Shown: positions 23,827-33,678 of the stretch, one piece after another
How positions within the stretch are numbered: the stretch's first letter is position 1
Layout: each line of letters begins with the position of its first letter
Assembly: GCF_011378855.1 (NCBI RefSeq)
Contig: NZ_WTLB01000019.1
Span: 1-64,000 of the forward strand
DNA from: Pseudoalteromonas sp. Z1A8
Lineage (GTDB): Bacteria; Pseudomonadota; Gammaproteobacteria; Enterobacterales; Alteromonadaceae
Reading direction: 5' to 3'
Length of the DNA: 64,000 nt
The notes under the pieces: generated by a model
Seen by the model: the letters and a program-made list of their open reading frames with translations, nothing else
The model's database searches: none
What the model was told of the DNA's origin: nothing
Made by a program: the position numbers and the translations under genes

Positions 23827-26187
23827 TTGAAACACGCATATTTAGCACTATCCCTTGCCACTATATTAAATACACCACTTAATGCTTTTGCTGCCGAAGA
23901 ATCAAAAACAACAAAAGATGGCACAATAGAGCGCATTGAGGTGGCAGGCCAAGTTATTAAATCTCAAGGCCTTTCAGTTAAAAATGCCACGGTAGATGGA
24001 CCTTTTGGTGACAACTTAGCCCTACAAGATATAGCCCGCTCAGTAACGCCTATTTCAAGCGAATTAATAGAACAACTTAATATTACAAGCCTACAAGACG
24101 TACTCGCAGTAAGCCCTAATACCTATTCAGCTAGTGGTTTTGGCGCACCCAGTTTACCTACTATTCGTGGGCAACTGGGTGAGCTTTTTCAAGATGGTAC
24201 ACGCCGTCAAGCAGGTAATAATGGCTTTGGTGTGCCGTTATCGTTCAACTCTATAGAACAGATAGATGTAGTAAAAGGCGCGCCACCAGTATTATTTGGC
24301 TCAAGCCAACGCAACGGTGGTTTTGTAAACTTACATTCTAAAAAAGCATCTACGGATGAAAGCAAAGGCAAAGCAACTGTATCTGCAGGTCGATGGGATC
24401 AATACAGTGTCTTAGTTGATTACAGTGCACCCATTGTAAAAGACAAAGTAGGTTTTAGAGTCAGCGCTGAACATATTGATAACGGCAGTTACTACGATTT
24501 TTCGGGAACTAAAAGCGACAGCTTATTTGCATCATTACGTGTATTACCCGATGACAAAAGCAGCTGGGATATTAACTTTGAGTTATACCAAGTTGAATTT
24601 ACCGATAACGCCGGAATTAACCGCCCTACTCAAGCGCTAATAGATAGTGGCCTTTATATTACCGGCCAAGGCGTGCAAGCAAACGGCAGCACGGTACCAG
24701 CAGCAGGTTCAATTATTTCACCTACTGGGCAAGTAAAAATTAACCGTAGCACAGTACTTACCGATCCTGATAATCAAAACGAAGCCACCACGTATTTACT
24801 ACACAGTATTTATAAGCGTGAGCTTTCTAGCAATGCATCGATTAAAAACATTACGTATTTTCAGCACCTACAACGTGAAGAAATTGCACAAAATAGCTTT
24901 GTTGAAATTATAGATGGTGCCGATACCGCGCAAAACCGTACCGAGCTCACTTACCTTTGGAATAGCGAACAGCAAACCATTTTTGCATTTGATGTGCGTT
25001 ACAACCGTGTATTAGGTTACAGCCAATTTACCACCGAAGCCGACCTCCCTATTGATTTAACTGGTCCACTTTCAAATCGTCGCATTCCTTTAACAACAGA
25101 ACAACAAGCGCGTTTAATTGAAATTAGCCCAGGTATATTTGTATCCCCTGGTGGTCAATATGATATTAATAATGACGGCAATGGCGACTTTAACTTATCA
25201 GACACTACCGATTCGCGCTCATGGCAAACAGGCTTTGCTATTCAGCAGGATTCTGATTGGACAGATAAGTTTCATACAAGTGTTGGCTACCGCATTGATT
25301 TTTATGACGTAGACGCGCACGACCCAATAGCACCAGAGGGTGAAATTGCAGCTCGTGATAGCATTAACGATAAGCTACATTCAGGGCAAGTAAGCTTTAA
25401 CTACCGATTAAACGGTGATTACACCACTTATGGTGCAGCAAGTTACAACGAAGCCACATCAAATAGCATGGCTGGCGGCACGTCTCTTGGTGGCGACAAC
25501 ACGATTAGCGCGCAAAACTTTTCAACCGAAAATACTTTAGTTGAATTTGGTTTAAAATACGCACCAACCGACAGTGATTGGTACGCCGATGGAGCAGTGT
25601 TTAGCCAACGACGTAGTTTACGTAATCGCGATGGTAGCAATACCGGCATTCGTACTACCGGCTTTGAAAGCCAAGTATTTTATGATGCTTACCCTTATTG
25701 GCTAAGTGCTGGCTACAGCTATATTGATGCTCGCTACGATAATTCTGCAAGTAGCCAAGATTCAGCTCAAGTAGCCGATGCATTTGACAACTCACGTCCA
25801 GATATTATTGAAGGTACCAGTGTTGGCGCACCTAGCTTTACCGCTTTTGCACCTTCAAACACCCGTGTACAGGGTATCCCTGAGCAATCGTTCAGCTTTA
25901 ACGGAAATTATTCAATTAATTCGAAATGGCAAACGGGTTTTTCGGGTCTATATACAAAGAGTTACCCATTAGACTTTTTGGCGACAGTAAAAATTCGTGA
26001 TCAGTACACACTAAACGTAAATACTAGCTATGCTTTTACGCCTAGTACCAAGTTACGATTAGATGTGAACAACATAACGAATCAAAAAAACTGGCGCCCA
26101 GTATTTGAAGGCGGTTACTTTGGTGCAACTTTAGCTTTTCCTGAGTTGCCAATAAACGCCAAGCTTACGCTTACCCATAATTTTTAA
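23827..26187 (+). CDS. TonB-dependent siderophore-type receptor
   Basis: The 786-residue outer-membrane receptor has a signal peptide (about 1-22). Its plug domain (about 60-190) includes 'SLQDVLAVSPNTYSASG', 'PTIRGQLGELFQDG' and 'IEQIDVVKGAPPVLFG', and a 22-strand barrel ends in Phe ('LTLTHNF'). The plug motifs fit the siderophore-receptor subfamily. The start is a TTG at 23827 with a GAGAG site; no in-frame ATG is near. It heads a run of eight plus-strand genes with gaps or overlaps of 0-60 bases up to 34462. Ligand is unknown; a Fe, other metal or cofactor complex is likely. Confidence 0.88.
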   Translation: MKHAYLALSLATILNTPLNAFAAEESKTTKDGTIERIEVAGQVIKSQGLSVKNATVDGPFGDNLALQDIARSVTPISSELIEQLNITSLQDVLAVSPNTYSASGFGAPSLPTIRGQLGELFQDGTRRQAGNNGFGVPLSFNSIEQIDVVKGAPPVLFGSSQRNGGFVNLHSKKASTDESKGKATVSAGRWDQYSVLVDYSAPIVKDKVGFRVSAEHIDNGSYYDFSGTKSDSLFASLRVLPDDKSSWDINFELYQVEFTDNAGINRPTQALIDSGLYITGQGVQANGSTVPAAGSIISPTGQVKINRSTVLTDPDNQNEATTYLLHSIYKRELSSNASIKNITYFQHLQREEIAQNSFVEIIDGADTAQNRTELTYLWNSEQQTIFAFDVRYNRVLGYSQFTTEADLPIDLTGPLSNRRIPLTTEQQARLIEISPGIFVSPGGQYDINNDGNGDFNLSDTTDSRSWQTGFAIQQDSDWTDKFHTSVGYRIDFYDVDAHDPIAPEGEIAARDSINDKLHSGQVSFNYRLNGDYTTYGAASYNEATSNSMAGGTSLGGDNTISAQNFSTENTLVEFGLKYAPTDSDWYADGAVFSQRRSLRNRDGSNTGIRTTGFESQVFYDAYPYWLSAGYSYIDARYDNSASSQDSAQVADAFDNSRPDIIEGTSVGAPSFTAFAPSNTRVQGIPEQSFSFNGNYSINSKWQTGFSGLYTKSYPLDFLATVKIRDQYTLNVNTSYAFTPSTKLRLDVNNITNQKNWRPVFEGGYFGATLAFPELPINAKLTLTHNF

Positions 26188-26211
26188 AGACAAGTTTGAA
26201 AGAGAGAGAAC

Positions 26212-28365
26212 ATGATTAAAAAAATATTTTTATTATTGATTGCAGCGACCGCCGTAGGCTTGTTCTTTCACTTTAATTTGCATCAATTGCTCACGCTTGA
26301 TGGCTTAAAAGGGTCGATGGATCAGTTTAGCGATTACAAAGAGCAATCACCGCTACTCATTATTGGTGGGTTCTTTTTATTGTATGTAGTGGTAACGGCT
26401 CTCTCTTTACCGGGCGCCGCTATTTTAACACTTGCAGCAGGTGCATTGTTTGGTTTAGTTGAAGGCTTATTGGTTGCATCTTTTGCATCAACTATTGGCG
26501 CAACACTTGCCTTTTTAGTATCGCGCTACTTACTACGTGGCACTATTAAGCAACGCTTTCCTGAGCGCTTAGCTGCAATTGACGCAGGCGTTGAAAAAGA
26601 AGGTGGATTTTACTTATTTACTCTTCGTTTAGTACCGGTGTTTCCGTTCTTTTTAATCAACTTACTAATGGGTGTTACCTCAATAAAGTCATGGACTTAT
26701 TACTGGGTAAGCCAGCTAGGTATGCTAGCAGGTACATTTGTATTTGTTAATGCAGGTACGCAACTGGCCAAAATAGATAGCTTATCTGAAATTTTATCAT
26801 TCAACTTAATTTTATCATTCGCTTTATTGGGTATATTCCCTTTCATTGCAAAAGGAATCTTAAACGTGTTTAAAAAACGTCGCGTATACAAAAACTACAC
26901 TAAGCCAAAAAAATTCGACCGTAACATGATTGTTATTGGTGCTGGGGCAGGTGGTTTGGTAACAAGTTATATTGCTGCTGCTGTTAAAGCAAAAGTAACC
27001 CTTATTGAAGCGGGCGAAATGGGCGGCGACTGTTTAAACTACGGTTGTGTTCCAAGTAAAGCAGTTATTAAAAGCGCTAAAATTGCAGAGCAAATTCGCC
27101 ATGGTGAAAACTACGGCTTAGAAAACGCAACACCACAGTTTTCGTTCAAAAAAGTAATGGCACGTGTACATAAAGTTATTGCCGATGTAGCACCACACGA
27201 CAGTGTTGAGCGCTACACCGACTTAGGCGTAGATGTTGTAAAAGGTTACGGTAAATTAATAGACCCGTGGACTGTAGAAATTAAGCTTAACGATGGCGGC
27301 ACGCAAACACTCACCGCCCGTACCATTGTTATTGCCACTGGCGCACGCCCATTTGTACCGCCACTACCTGGTATTGAAGAAACAGGCTATGTAACAAGCG
27401 ATACTTTGTGGAATAAATTTGCAGAGCTAGACGAGGCCCCTAAAAAACTTGTAGTACTAGGCGGCGGTCCAATTGGTAGCGAATTAGCACAAAGCTTTGC
27501 ACGTTTAGGCTCAAGTGTTACGCAAATTGAAATGGCAGAACGCATCATGATCAAAGAAGACCTTGAAGTGTCTACTTTTGCTCACGAAGCGTTAACCGAA
27601 AGTGGCGTTAATATTTTAACATCGCATCAGGCACTGCGCTGTGAAGCCCGCGATGGTAAAAAATTCATTATTGTTAAACATAACGACCAAGAAATCGAGA
27701 TTGAATACGACGAGCTATTATGTGCTGTTGGCCGAAGTGCACGCCTTAAAGGTTATGGCCTTGAAGAGCTAGGCATTGAAACAAACCGCACCGTAGTAAC
27801 AAATGAATACCTCGAAACGCTATACCCAAATATTTTTGCAGCGGGCGATATTGTAGGTCCATATCAATTTACACATGTTGCCGCTCATCAAGGTTGGTAC
27901 GCTGCGGTAAATGGTTTATTTGGTCACCTTAAAAAGTTTAAAGTAGATTACCGTGTTATTCCGTGGACTACGTTTATTGACCCAGAAGTTGCACGTGTTG
28001 GCTTAAACGAGCAAGACGCAAAAGACAAAGGCATAGATTACGAAATTACTCGCTTTGAATTTGAAGAGCTAGACCGTGCAATTACCGACAGCGCTACAAA
28101 AGGCTTTATTAAAGTGATTACACCAAAAGGCAAAGACAAAATACTCGGTGTTACTGTGGTGTCTGAACACGCTGGCGACTTAATTGCTGAGTTTGTACTG
28201 GCAATGAAACACGGCTTAGGCCTTAACAAAATACTCGGTACTATACACAGTTACCCTACTTGGGCTGAAGGTAACAAATACGCAGCAGGCGAGTGGAAAC
28301 GTGCTCATGCTCCTGAAAAAGTACTTAACTTGCTTGAAAAATACCATACTTGGCGTCGAGGTTAA
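26212..28365 (+). CDS. TMEM64/DedA-domain fused to mercuric-reductase-like flavoprotein
   Basis: The N-terminal 220 residues are a TVP38/TMEM64 (SNARE-associated/DedA-like) membrane domain with 'LSLPGAAILTLAAGALFG' and 'RLVPVFPFFLINLLMG'. The rest (about 240-700) is a class I pyridine nucleotide-disulfide oxidoreductase: FAD site 'IVIGAGAGGLVTSY', redox pair CLNYGC, NAD site 'VVLGGGPIGSEL', 'AAGDIVGPYQFTHVAAHQGW' and a C-terminal dimerisation domain. The N-terminal NmerA domain and C-terminal vicinal cysteines of true mercuric reductase are absent, so Hg reduction is unlikely. The electron acceptor is unknown. It sits 24 bases after the receptor gene. Confidence 0.9.
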   Translation: MIKKIFLLLIAATAVGLFFHFNLHQLLTLDGLKGSMDQFSDYKEQSPLLIIGGFFLLYVVVTALSLPGAAILTLAAGALFGLVEGLLVASFASTIGATLAFLVSRYLLRGTIKQRFPERLAAIDAGVEKEGGFYLFTLRLVPVFPFFLINLLMGVTSIKSWTYYWVSQLGMLAGTFVFVNAGTQLAKIDSLSEILSFNLILSFALLGIFPFIAKGILNVFKKRRVYKNYTKPKKFDRNMIVIGAGAGGLVTSYIAAAVKAKVTLIEAGEMGGDCLNYGCVPSKAVIKSAKIAEQIRHGENYGLENATPQFSFKKVMARVHKVIADVAPHDSVERYTDLGVDVVKGYGKLIDPWTVEIKLNDGGTQTLTARTIVIATGARPFVPPLPGIEETGYVTSDTLWNKFAELDEAPKKLVVLGGGPIGSELAQSFARLGSSVTQIEMAERIMIKEDLEVSTFAHEALTESGVNILTSHQALRCEARDGKKFIIVKHNDQEIEIEYDELLCAVGRSARLKGYGLEELGIETNRTVVTNEYLETLYPNIFAAGDIVGPYQFTHVAAHQGWYAAVNGLFGHLKKFKVDYRVIPWTTFIDPEVARVGLNEQDAKDKGIDYEITRFEFEELDRAITDSATKGFIKVITPKGKDKILGVTVVSEHAGDLIAEFVLAMKHGLGLNKILGTIHSYPTWAEGNKYAAGEWKRAHAPEKVLNLLEKYHTWRRG

Positions 28366-28367
28366 TT

Positions 28368-29186
28368 ATGTTTAAAACACCTCTAAAGGCATTACTACTT
28401 GGCTCGGCTTTAGTTGCAACATCGTTTGCAACGTCATTTTCAGCCCAAGCCCAGAACATGCACGATAGCTGGAATACATTGTTAAATAAGCACGTTATCG
28501 AAATTAACCAAGGTCACAGTACTGAGGTTGATTACGCTGCTATAAAACGTGAGCATGCACAGCTAAAAACGTATTTAGATTCGTTAACGGCGGTAACGCA
28601 AAGCGAATTTGATGCGTGGGAAAAGCCTAAGCAACTTGCGTTTTTAATCAATGCTTATAACGCCTGGACTGTTGAACTTATATTGACTAAATACCCTGAT
28701 ATTAAGTCAATTAAAGACTTAGGGAGCTTTTTTAGCTCACCATGGAGTAAAGAGTTTGTGCCGCTGCTTGGTAAAACACGCAGCCTTGATGATATAGAGC
28801 ATGGTTTAATCCGTAGCAGTGGTAAATACAACGACCCACGCATTCACTTTGCGGTAAATTGCGCGAGTATTGGTTGCCCAGCGCTTCGAGAAGAAGCGTA
28901 TACAGCCACTGATTTAGAAAGCCAATTGCAAGAGCAAACGGTGCGCTTTTTATCAGATATGACACGTAATATGGCTCAAGAAAATACGCTAAGCGTGTCT
29001 TCAATATTTAAGTGGTACGGCGATGACTTTGAAAAAGGCTTTAGAGGTGCAAACACGCTACAGCAGTTTTTCTTGCAGTATCCTGATGCCCTTAAACTGA
29101 TACCCGCTCAGCAAAAATCACTTAAAAATGATGACATGAAAGTTAAATTTTTAGACTACAACTGGGATTTAAATGTTCGCCATTAA
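28368..29186 (+). CDS. DUF547 family secreted protein
   Basis: The start is the ATG at 28368, two bases after the flavoprotein stop, with a GAGG site inside that gene's end. A signal peptide ends at 'FSAQAQ'. The DUF547 core is visible: 'KPKQLAFLINAYNAWTVELIL', 'SPWSKEFVPLLGKTRSLDDIEHGLIR', 'DPRIHFAVNCASIGCPALREEAYTA' and 'FKWYGDDFE'. Cys-Cys spacing in 'NCASIGCP' is typical. Function is unknown; the family is often linked to redox or glutathione genes. Its last 14 bases overlap the next gene. Confidence 0.88.
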   Translation: MFKTPLKALLLGSALVATSFATSFSAQAQNMHDSWNTLLNKHVIEINQGHSTEVDYAAIKREHAQLKTYLDSLTAVTQSEFDAWEKPKQLAFLINAYNAWTVELILTKYPDIKSIKDLGSFFSSPWSKEFVPLLGKTRSLDDIEHGLIRSSGKYNDPRIHFAVNCASIGCPALREEAYTATDLESQLQEQTVRFLSDMTRNMAQENTLSVSSIFKWYGDDFEKGFRGANTLQQFFLQYPDALKLIPAQQKSLKNDDMKVKFLDYNWDLNVRH

Positions 29187-30507
29187 GTTTTGGCAAACAC
29201 TGACGCGATACAGTTTTTGCTGTGTCGCGTTTTGCGTTTGTACAATCGTAAATTTAGCTGTTTTTTCGAGCACTGTGTTTGCTAATACCGTTATTAATTC
29301 AAATAGTAAAAGTAATTTAGTAATAAACACACAGCAACAATCTCGCTGGCAACAAGTTCAAGCACTTGGTAGTAATCAAGATGTATACTTTTATGCATGG
29401 GGTGGCGACGCGCAAATAAATGCGTATATTCAATGGGCAGCGCAGCAAGTTAAAACTAAGTACAACATTAACCTAGTGCATGTAAAATTAAGCGATACCA
29501 GCGAAGCAGTAAGCCGTGTACTTGCCGAAAAATCAGCAAACAATAGCAACCAAGGCAGCGTGGATTTAGTGTGGATCAACGGGGCTAACTTTGCCACAAT
29601 GAGCGAGCACTCTCTTCTTTTAAAGCAATGGGCGAATAAATTACCTAACTTTGTATTTACCGATCCTGTTAACAATCCTGCTGTAACCTTTGATTTTGGA
29701 CTACCTACCAATGGAATGGAAGCGCCATGGGGGCAAGCTTCACTTACGTTTTATTACGACAGCATTGCAATAAATGGTAATGCAAACAACAAATTGCCAA
29801 CTACATTAAACGAATTATTAAACTGGAGCGCACAAAACCCTGGTCGCTTTAGTTACCCAAAGCCGCCTGACTTTTTAGGCATGAGCTTTTTAAAGTACGC
29901 CTTAGTTGTACTGCATCAGCAAAGCAGCGAAAACATTAAAGCGCAGCTAAACCAACCAGCTACTACTAAAAACACGGCGCAAGTGTTAAACCCTTTGTGG
30001 GAGTTTTTAAATAAACTGCACCCAACTCTTTGGCGCGGCGGCACTCATTTTATGCAAAGTGGCGCGCAAATGCGCCGCCTAGTAGACGATACAGAGCTAA
30101 GTTTAGCCTTTACTTTTTCTGCACCCGAAGTACCAGCTGCTGTAAAACGCTATGATTTACCAAACAGCATTCGCAGCTATGCAATGAGTGACGGCAGTTT
30201 AAGTAACACCCATTTTGTGGCAATTCCTTATAATGCAAGCCACCAGCAAAGCGCGCAATTAGTCGCTAATTTTTTAATGAGCCCAGAGGCGCAAGCTGAA
30301 AAACAAAAAGCGCATATATGGGGCGATAAAAGCGTACTTATTCAATCAACGCTAACGCCTGATCAGCAAGCCTTATTTAAAACAGCTAAACCGCATCCAA
30401 GTGCACTGCCTTTAAACAGTATTAAACGCACATTGAGTGAACCTCATCCAAGCTGGGTAAACGCCATTATGCAAGGTTGGCAAACCCGTTATGGAGTAAG
30501 CCAATGA
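29173..30507 (+). CDS. ynjB: ABC transporter substrate-binding protein, YnjB-like
   Basis: The 444-residue periplasmic solute-binding protein has an N-terminal hydrophobic leader (about 8-38). The YnjB pattern includes 'VYFYAWGGDAQINAYIQWAAQQV', 'VDLVWINGANFATM', 'GLPTNGMEAPWGQASLTFYYDS' and 'AIPYNASHQQSAQLVANFLMSPEAQ'. YnjB's natural substrate is not known. It overlaps the DUF547 gene by 14 bases, and its stop overlaps the permease start (ATGA). With the next two genes it forms a complete importer of the E. coli ynjBCD type. Confidence 0.87.
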   Translation: MFAIKFWQTLTRYSFCCVAFCVCTIVNLAVFSSTVFANTVINSNSKSNLVINTQQQSRWQQVQALGSNQDVYFYAWGGDAQINAYIQWAAQQVKTKYNINLVHVKLSDTSEAVSRVLAEKSANNSNQGSVDLVWINGANFATMSEHSLLLKQWANKLPNFVFTDPVNNPAVTFDFGLPTNGMEAPWGQASLTFYYDSIAINGNANNKLPTTLNELLNWSAQNPGRFSYPKPPDFLGMSFLKYALVVLHQQSSENIKAQLNQPATTKNTAQVLNPLWEFLNKLHPTLWRGGTHFMQSGAQMRRLVDDTELSLAFTFSAPEVPAAVKRYDLPNSIRSYAMSDGSLSNTHFVAIPYNASHQQSAQLVANFLMSPEAQAEKQKAHIWGDKSVLIQSTLTPDQQALFKTAKPHPSALPLNSIKRTLSEPHPSWVNAIMQGWQTRYGVSQ

Positions 30508-32258
30508 GCGTTATTTCAAAAAGTGTTCCGGTAAATACCAAAGCAACAACGCAGTGCAGCACCGATATGTTTACGCGCATTGTAAAATTTAGCCCGCGAT
30601 TTTTACTCGCTTTACTTATACTACCCGTACTTGGTGGCTTAATTAGCGTATTGCTGCCTGCCTTTGGTTATGCGCCCGTACTTGAGCAAACAACGTTTAG
30701 CTTGCAAGGTTTTAATGCCCTTTGGCAAACATCTGGCCTTACCCAAATGGTTACCTTAAGCGTTGCAACGGGCTTAATAAGTACTTTGCTTGCATTTATC
30801 ATTACCTTAATGATTTTAGCTGCGTTTTTTAATAGTCCGTGGCTTAACCGAATTCAGCGTTTATTGAGCCCTATATTAGTGATACCTCATGCCGCAGCGG
30901 CTATTGCAGTAGGGTTTTTAATTGCCCCTTCAGGTATGATTTCACGCTTAGCGTCGCCTTGGTTAAGCGGCTGGGAACTTGCGCCAAACGGCATGTTTCC
31001 GCATGATTCGTTCGGTATTAGTATTATTTTAGGCTTAACACTCAAAGAGCTGCCTTTTTTACTATTAATGGCACTGGGTGTACTTGCCCAACCTGAGCTT
31101 GGCAAAAAGTTACGCCAGCAACATAAGGTTGCGCTTAACTTGGGCTATTGCCCAATGACCGCCTTTTTTAAAGTAATACTGCCTAGCCTTTATCCGCTGC
31201 TGCGTTTACCGCTTTTAGCAGTGCTTGCCTATGCCAGTGCCAGTGTAGAAATGCCACTCATTTTAGGCCCAAATACACCACCCACGCTGGCCGTTGCAAT
31301 AATGCATTGGTTTAACGATGTTGATTTAAACCTGCGTATTAAAGCCTCTGCAGGTGCTTTATTACAACTGGCTGTTACAGGCGGTTTGTTAGCCCTTTGG
31401 CTTGGCGGGGAAAAGGCCGTAAAAGTGCTATTTAGCGACTCTCTCACTAATGGAGTGCGCGAATACGGCGGATTTTATTGGCAAAAAATAACGGTCGTAC
31501 TCACCGCATTAGTAATTAGCTTTATAATGTTGTCACTTATTGGTCTAGTTATGTGGTCGATTGCCGGCTTTTGGCGTTTTCCAGATGCAATGCCTGAGCA
31601 ATTTACACTACTGCATTTTAAAAGTGCGCTAATGCAAATGGGCAGCCCGCTTGTTAATACGCTAGCAATCGGTTTAGTAACCACACTATTTGCCATTATC
31701 CTTACTTTATTGTGTTTAGAGTCAGAGCAGTTGAGTGATAAACCTATTTCTCGTTTTACTAGTTTAATTATTTACTTACCGTTATTAGTACCCAGTATTG
31801 CCTTTTTGTTTGGGCTTGTATGGATACAACAATTGGTAAATAACCAAGCTGCATTTTTTAATGTAGTACTTACTCATTTACTGTTTGTGTTGCCTTATGT
31901 GTTTTTGTCACTTGCGAGCAGCTATAGGCGCTTAGATCCTCGTTTTTCTCATGTTGCAGCAAGCCTAGGTGCAGCGCCATGCAAGGTGTTTTTTAAAGTA
32001 AAACTACCTCAGTTGTTTGCTCCTATTTTAATTGCAGCCGCACTGGGCTTAGCCATTAGTTTTGGGCAATACCTACCCACGCTTTTAGCTGGCGGCGGGC
32101 GAATAGCCACAATAACAACCGAAGCCGTTACGCTTGCCAATGGCGCAAGCAGACGCACCAGTGCCGTGTACGCTATTATGCAAATGGCGTTGCCACTTAT
32201 TGGATTTATATTGGCATGGGGTTTACCTAAATACTTTTTCAAAAGCGCACGTATTTAA
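30504..32258 (+). CDS. ynjC: ABC transporter fused permease, YnjC-like
   Basis: I use the ATG at 30504, which overlaps the ynjB stop as ATGA; the frame is open further upstream but starts there would lie deep in ynjB. The 584-residue protein has two halves, each with about six membrane segments and an EAA-type loop ('LGYCPMTAFFKVILPSLYPLL' and 'LGAAPCKVFFKVKLPQLFAP'). It is thus a tandem permease like E. coli YnjC. It forms the channel of the importer with ynjB and ynjD. Confidence 0.88.
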   Translation: MSVISKSVPVNTKATTQCSTDMFTRIVKFSPRFLLALLILPVLGGLISVLLPAFGYAPVLEQTTFSLQGFNALWQTSGLTQMVTLSVATGLISTLLAFIITLMILAAFFNSPWLNRIQRLLSPILVIPHAAAAIAVGFLIAPSGMISRLASPWLSGWELAPNGMFPHDSFGISIILGLTLKELPFLLLMALGVLAQPELGKKLRQQHKVALNLGYCPMTAFFKVILPSLYPLLRLPLLAVLAYASASVEMPLILGPNTPPTLAVAIMHWFNDVDLNLRIKASAGALLQLAVTGGLLALWLGGEKAVKVLFSDSLTNGVREYGGFYWQKITVVLTALVISFIMLSLIGLVMWSIAGFWRFPDAMPEQFTLLHFKSALMQMGSPLVNTLAIGLVTTLFAIILTLLCLESEQLSDKPISRFTSLIIYLPLLVPSIAFLFGLVWIQQLVNNQAAFFNVVLTHLLFVLPYVFLSLASSYRRLDPRFSHVAASLGAAPCKVFFKVKLPQLFAPILIAAALGLAISFGQYLPTLLAGGGRIATITTEAVTLANGASRRTSAVYAIMQMALPLIGFILAWGLPKYFFKSARI

Positions 32259-32314
32259 AAGTGCGCAAATTTAAAGCACCCATGTTTAACATTATCAGGG
32301 TTAAGGTTTTTTTA

Positions 32315-32953
32315 ATGCAGTCATCATTACAGATTAAAAATTGTCAGCTTTATCGCCAAAATGAGTTGCTACTTAGCTTAAATGAGCAAGTTAATGGCGG
32401 TGAAATTCTAACTATTATGGGCCCTTCAGGCAGTGGTAAATCAAGCTTATTAAATTGGCTTACAGGTACTTTACCAAGTAGCTTTAAGGCCAATGGTGAA
32501 GTATGGCTTAACGGTCAAAATATCGATAACACCCCTCCACACTTGCGCCATATTGGAGTTCTTTATCAAGACGCTTTATTGTTTTCGCATTTAACGGTTG
32601 CTGGTAACATTGCCTTTGCAATGCCCAAAGGTAATAAAAAACAACGCCTTGAAAAAATAGAACACGCACTTGAGCAAGTAGGTCTTAAAGACATGGGCAA
32701 TCGCCATCCCGATAACCTCTCTGGCGGACAACAAGCCCGTGTTGCATTATTACGTATGCTGCTGAGCGAACCTAAAGCCATTTTACTCGACGAACCCTTT
32801 AGCAAACTCGACACACAACTGCGTGTTGATACACGCGAGCTCGTGTTTAGCCAAATACGGGATCACAAACTACCCGCAATAATGGTAACCCACGACCACA
32901 GCGACGCAGAAGCTGCAAATGGCACACTCATTACTCTAAGTAGCGCACTTTAA
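32315..32953 (+). CDS. ynjD: ABC transporter ATP-binding protein, YnjD-like
   Basis: The start at 32315 has an AAGG site and gives the usual N-terminus 'MQSSLQIKNC'; earlier in-frame starts (32261, 32282) add 11-18 unrelated residues. Walker A GPSGSGKSS, Q-loop 'VLYQDALLF', signature LSGGQ, Walker B 'AILLDEPF' and a switch His in 'MVTHDHSDAE' are present. At 212 residues it is a compact ATPase like E. coli YnjD. It energises the YnjBC importer. Confidence 0.88.
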   Translation: MQSSLQIKNCQLYRQNELLLSLNEQVNGGEILTIMGPSGSGKSSLLNWLTGTLPSSFKANGEVWLNGQNIDNTPPHLRHIGVLYQDALLFSHLTVAGNIAFAMPKGNKKQRLEKIEHALEQVGLKDMGNRHPDNLSGGQQARVALLRMLLSEPKAILLDEPFSKLDTQLRVDTRELVFSQIRDHKLPAIMVTHDHSDAEAANGTLITLSSAL

Positions 32954-32997
32954 TACATGATTTTAATACATAGCTTTAAACGCATAAGGCACCAAAC

Positions 32998-33678
32998 ATG
33001 TTAGACAAATATATTACCCCTGTAATAAAGCCGCTGTTAACACCGGTTGTAGCATTAATGCACAAGCGCGGTATAACGCCCGACCAGCTTACCGTAGTTG
33101 GCTTTTTAGTTGGATTATTAGCGGTGCCATTACTGGCGTTTGAAATGTGGTACGGCGCATTAGTGGCCATTGCTTTAAATCGAATTTTAGATGGGCTTGA
33201 TGGCGCATTAGCACGCTATGCAAATTTAAGTTCAAGCGCAGGTGGTTTTTTAGACATTACGCTCGACTTTTTATTTTACGCGGCTATTCCACTTGGGTTT
33301 ATTTTGGCAAATCCTGAACAAAATGCGATTGCAGGCGCTATATTGCTTGCCACATTTATTGGCACGGGTTCAAGCTTTTTGGCATTTGCGATTGTAGCCG
33401 AAAAATTTAAACTCGAAAAACCGCAATTTAAATACAAAAGCTTTTATTACTTAAACGGCTTAACAGAAGGTACTGAAACAATAGCGCTATTTATTGCATT
33501 TTGTATTTGGCCGCAGCATTTTGCCATTATGGCGAGTATTTTTGCTATTGCGTGTGGCATAACCATTTTTACCCGTATACATGGTGGTTATCATACACTT
33601 AAGCAACAAGAAGCTGGTGCTAACAAAGCAACTGAAGATACCCTTAGCAGTGCAAATTCTGAGGTAATAAATGACTAA
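32998..33678 (+). CDS. ynjF: CDP-alcohol phosphatidyltransferase, YnjF-like
   Basis: The 226-residue inner-membrane enzyme has the family signature DGLDGALAR...G..LD..LD at about residues 63-89. About six membrane segments are present. Members join a CDP-diacylglycerol to an alcohol or the reverse; the alcohol for YnjF is not known. In E. coli, ynjF also lies beside ynjBCD, so the link is conserved across distant genomes. It overlaps the next gene by 8 bases. Confidence 0.88.
   Translation: MLDKYITPVIKPLLTPVVALMHKRGITPDQLTVVGFLVGLLAVPLLAFEMWYGALVAIALNRILDGLDGALARYANLSSSAGGFLDITLDFLFYAAIPLGFILANPEQNAIAGAILLATFIGTGSSFLAFAIVAEKFKLEKPQFKYKSFYYLNGLTEGTETIALFIAFCIWPQHFAIMASIFAIACGITIFTRIHGGYHTLKQQEAGANKATEDTLSSANSEVIND

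Noticed and set aside
23724..23936. Small minus-strand gene across the TonB-receptor start
   Set aside because: It covers the receptor's signal peptide in antisense and has no recognisable features.
26212..28365. True mercuric reductase (merA)
   Set aside because: The NmerA domain and the C-terminal cysteine pair needed for mercury are missing, and no other mer gene is present.
28732..29004. Minus-strand gene inside the DUF547 gene
   Set aside because: It is antisense to a conserved domain and has no ribosome site or family motif.
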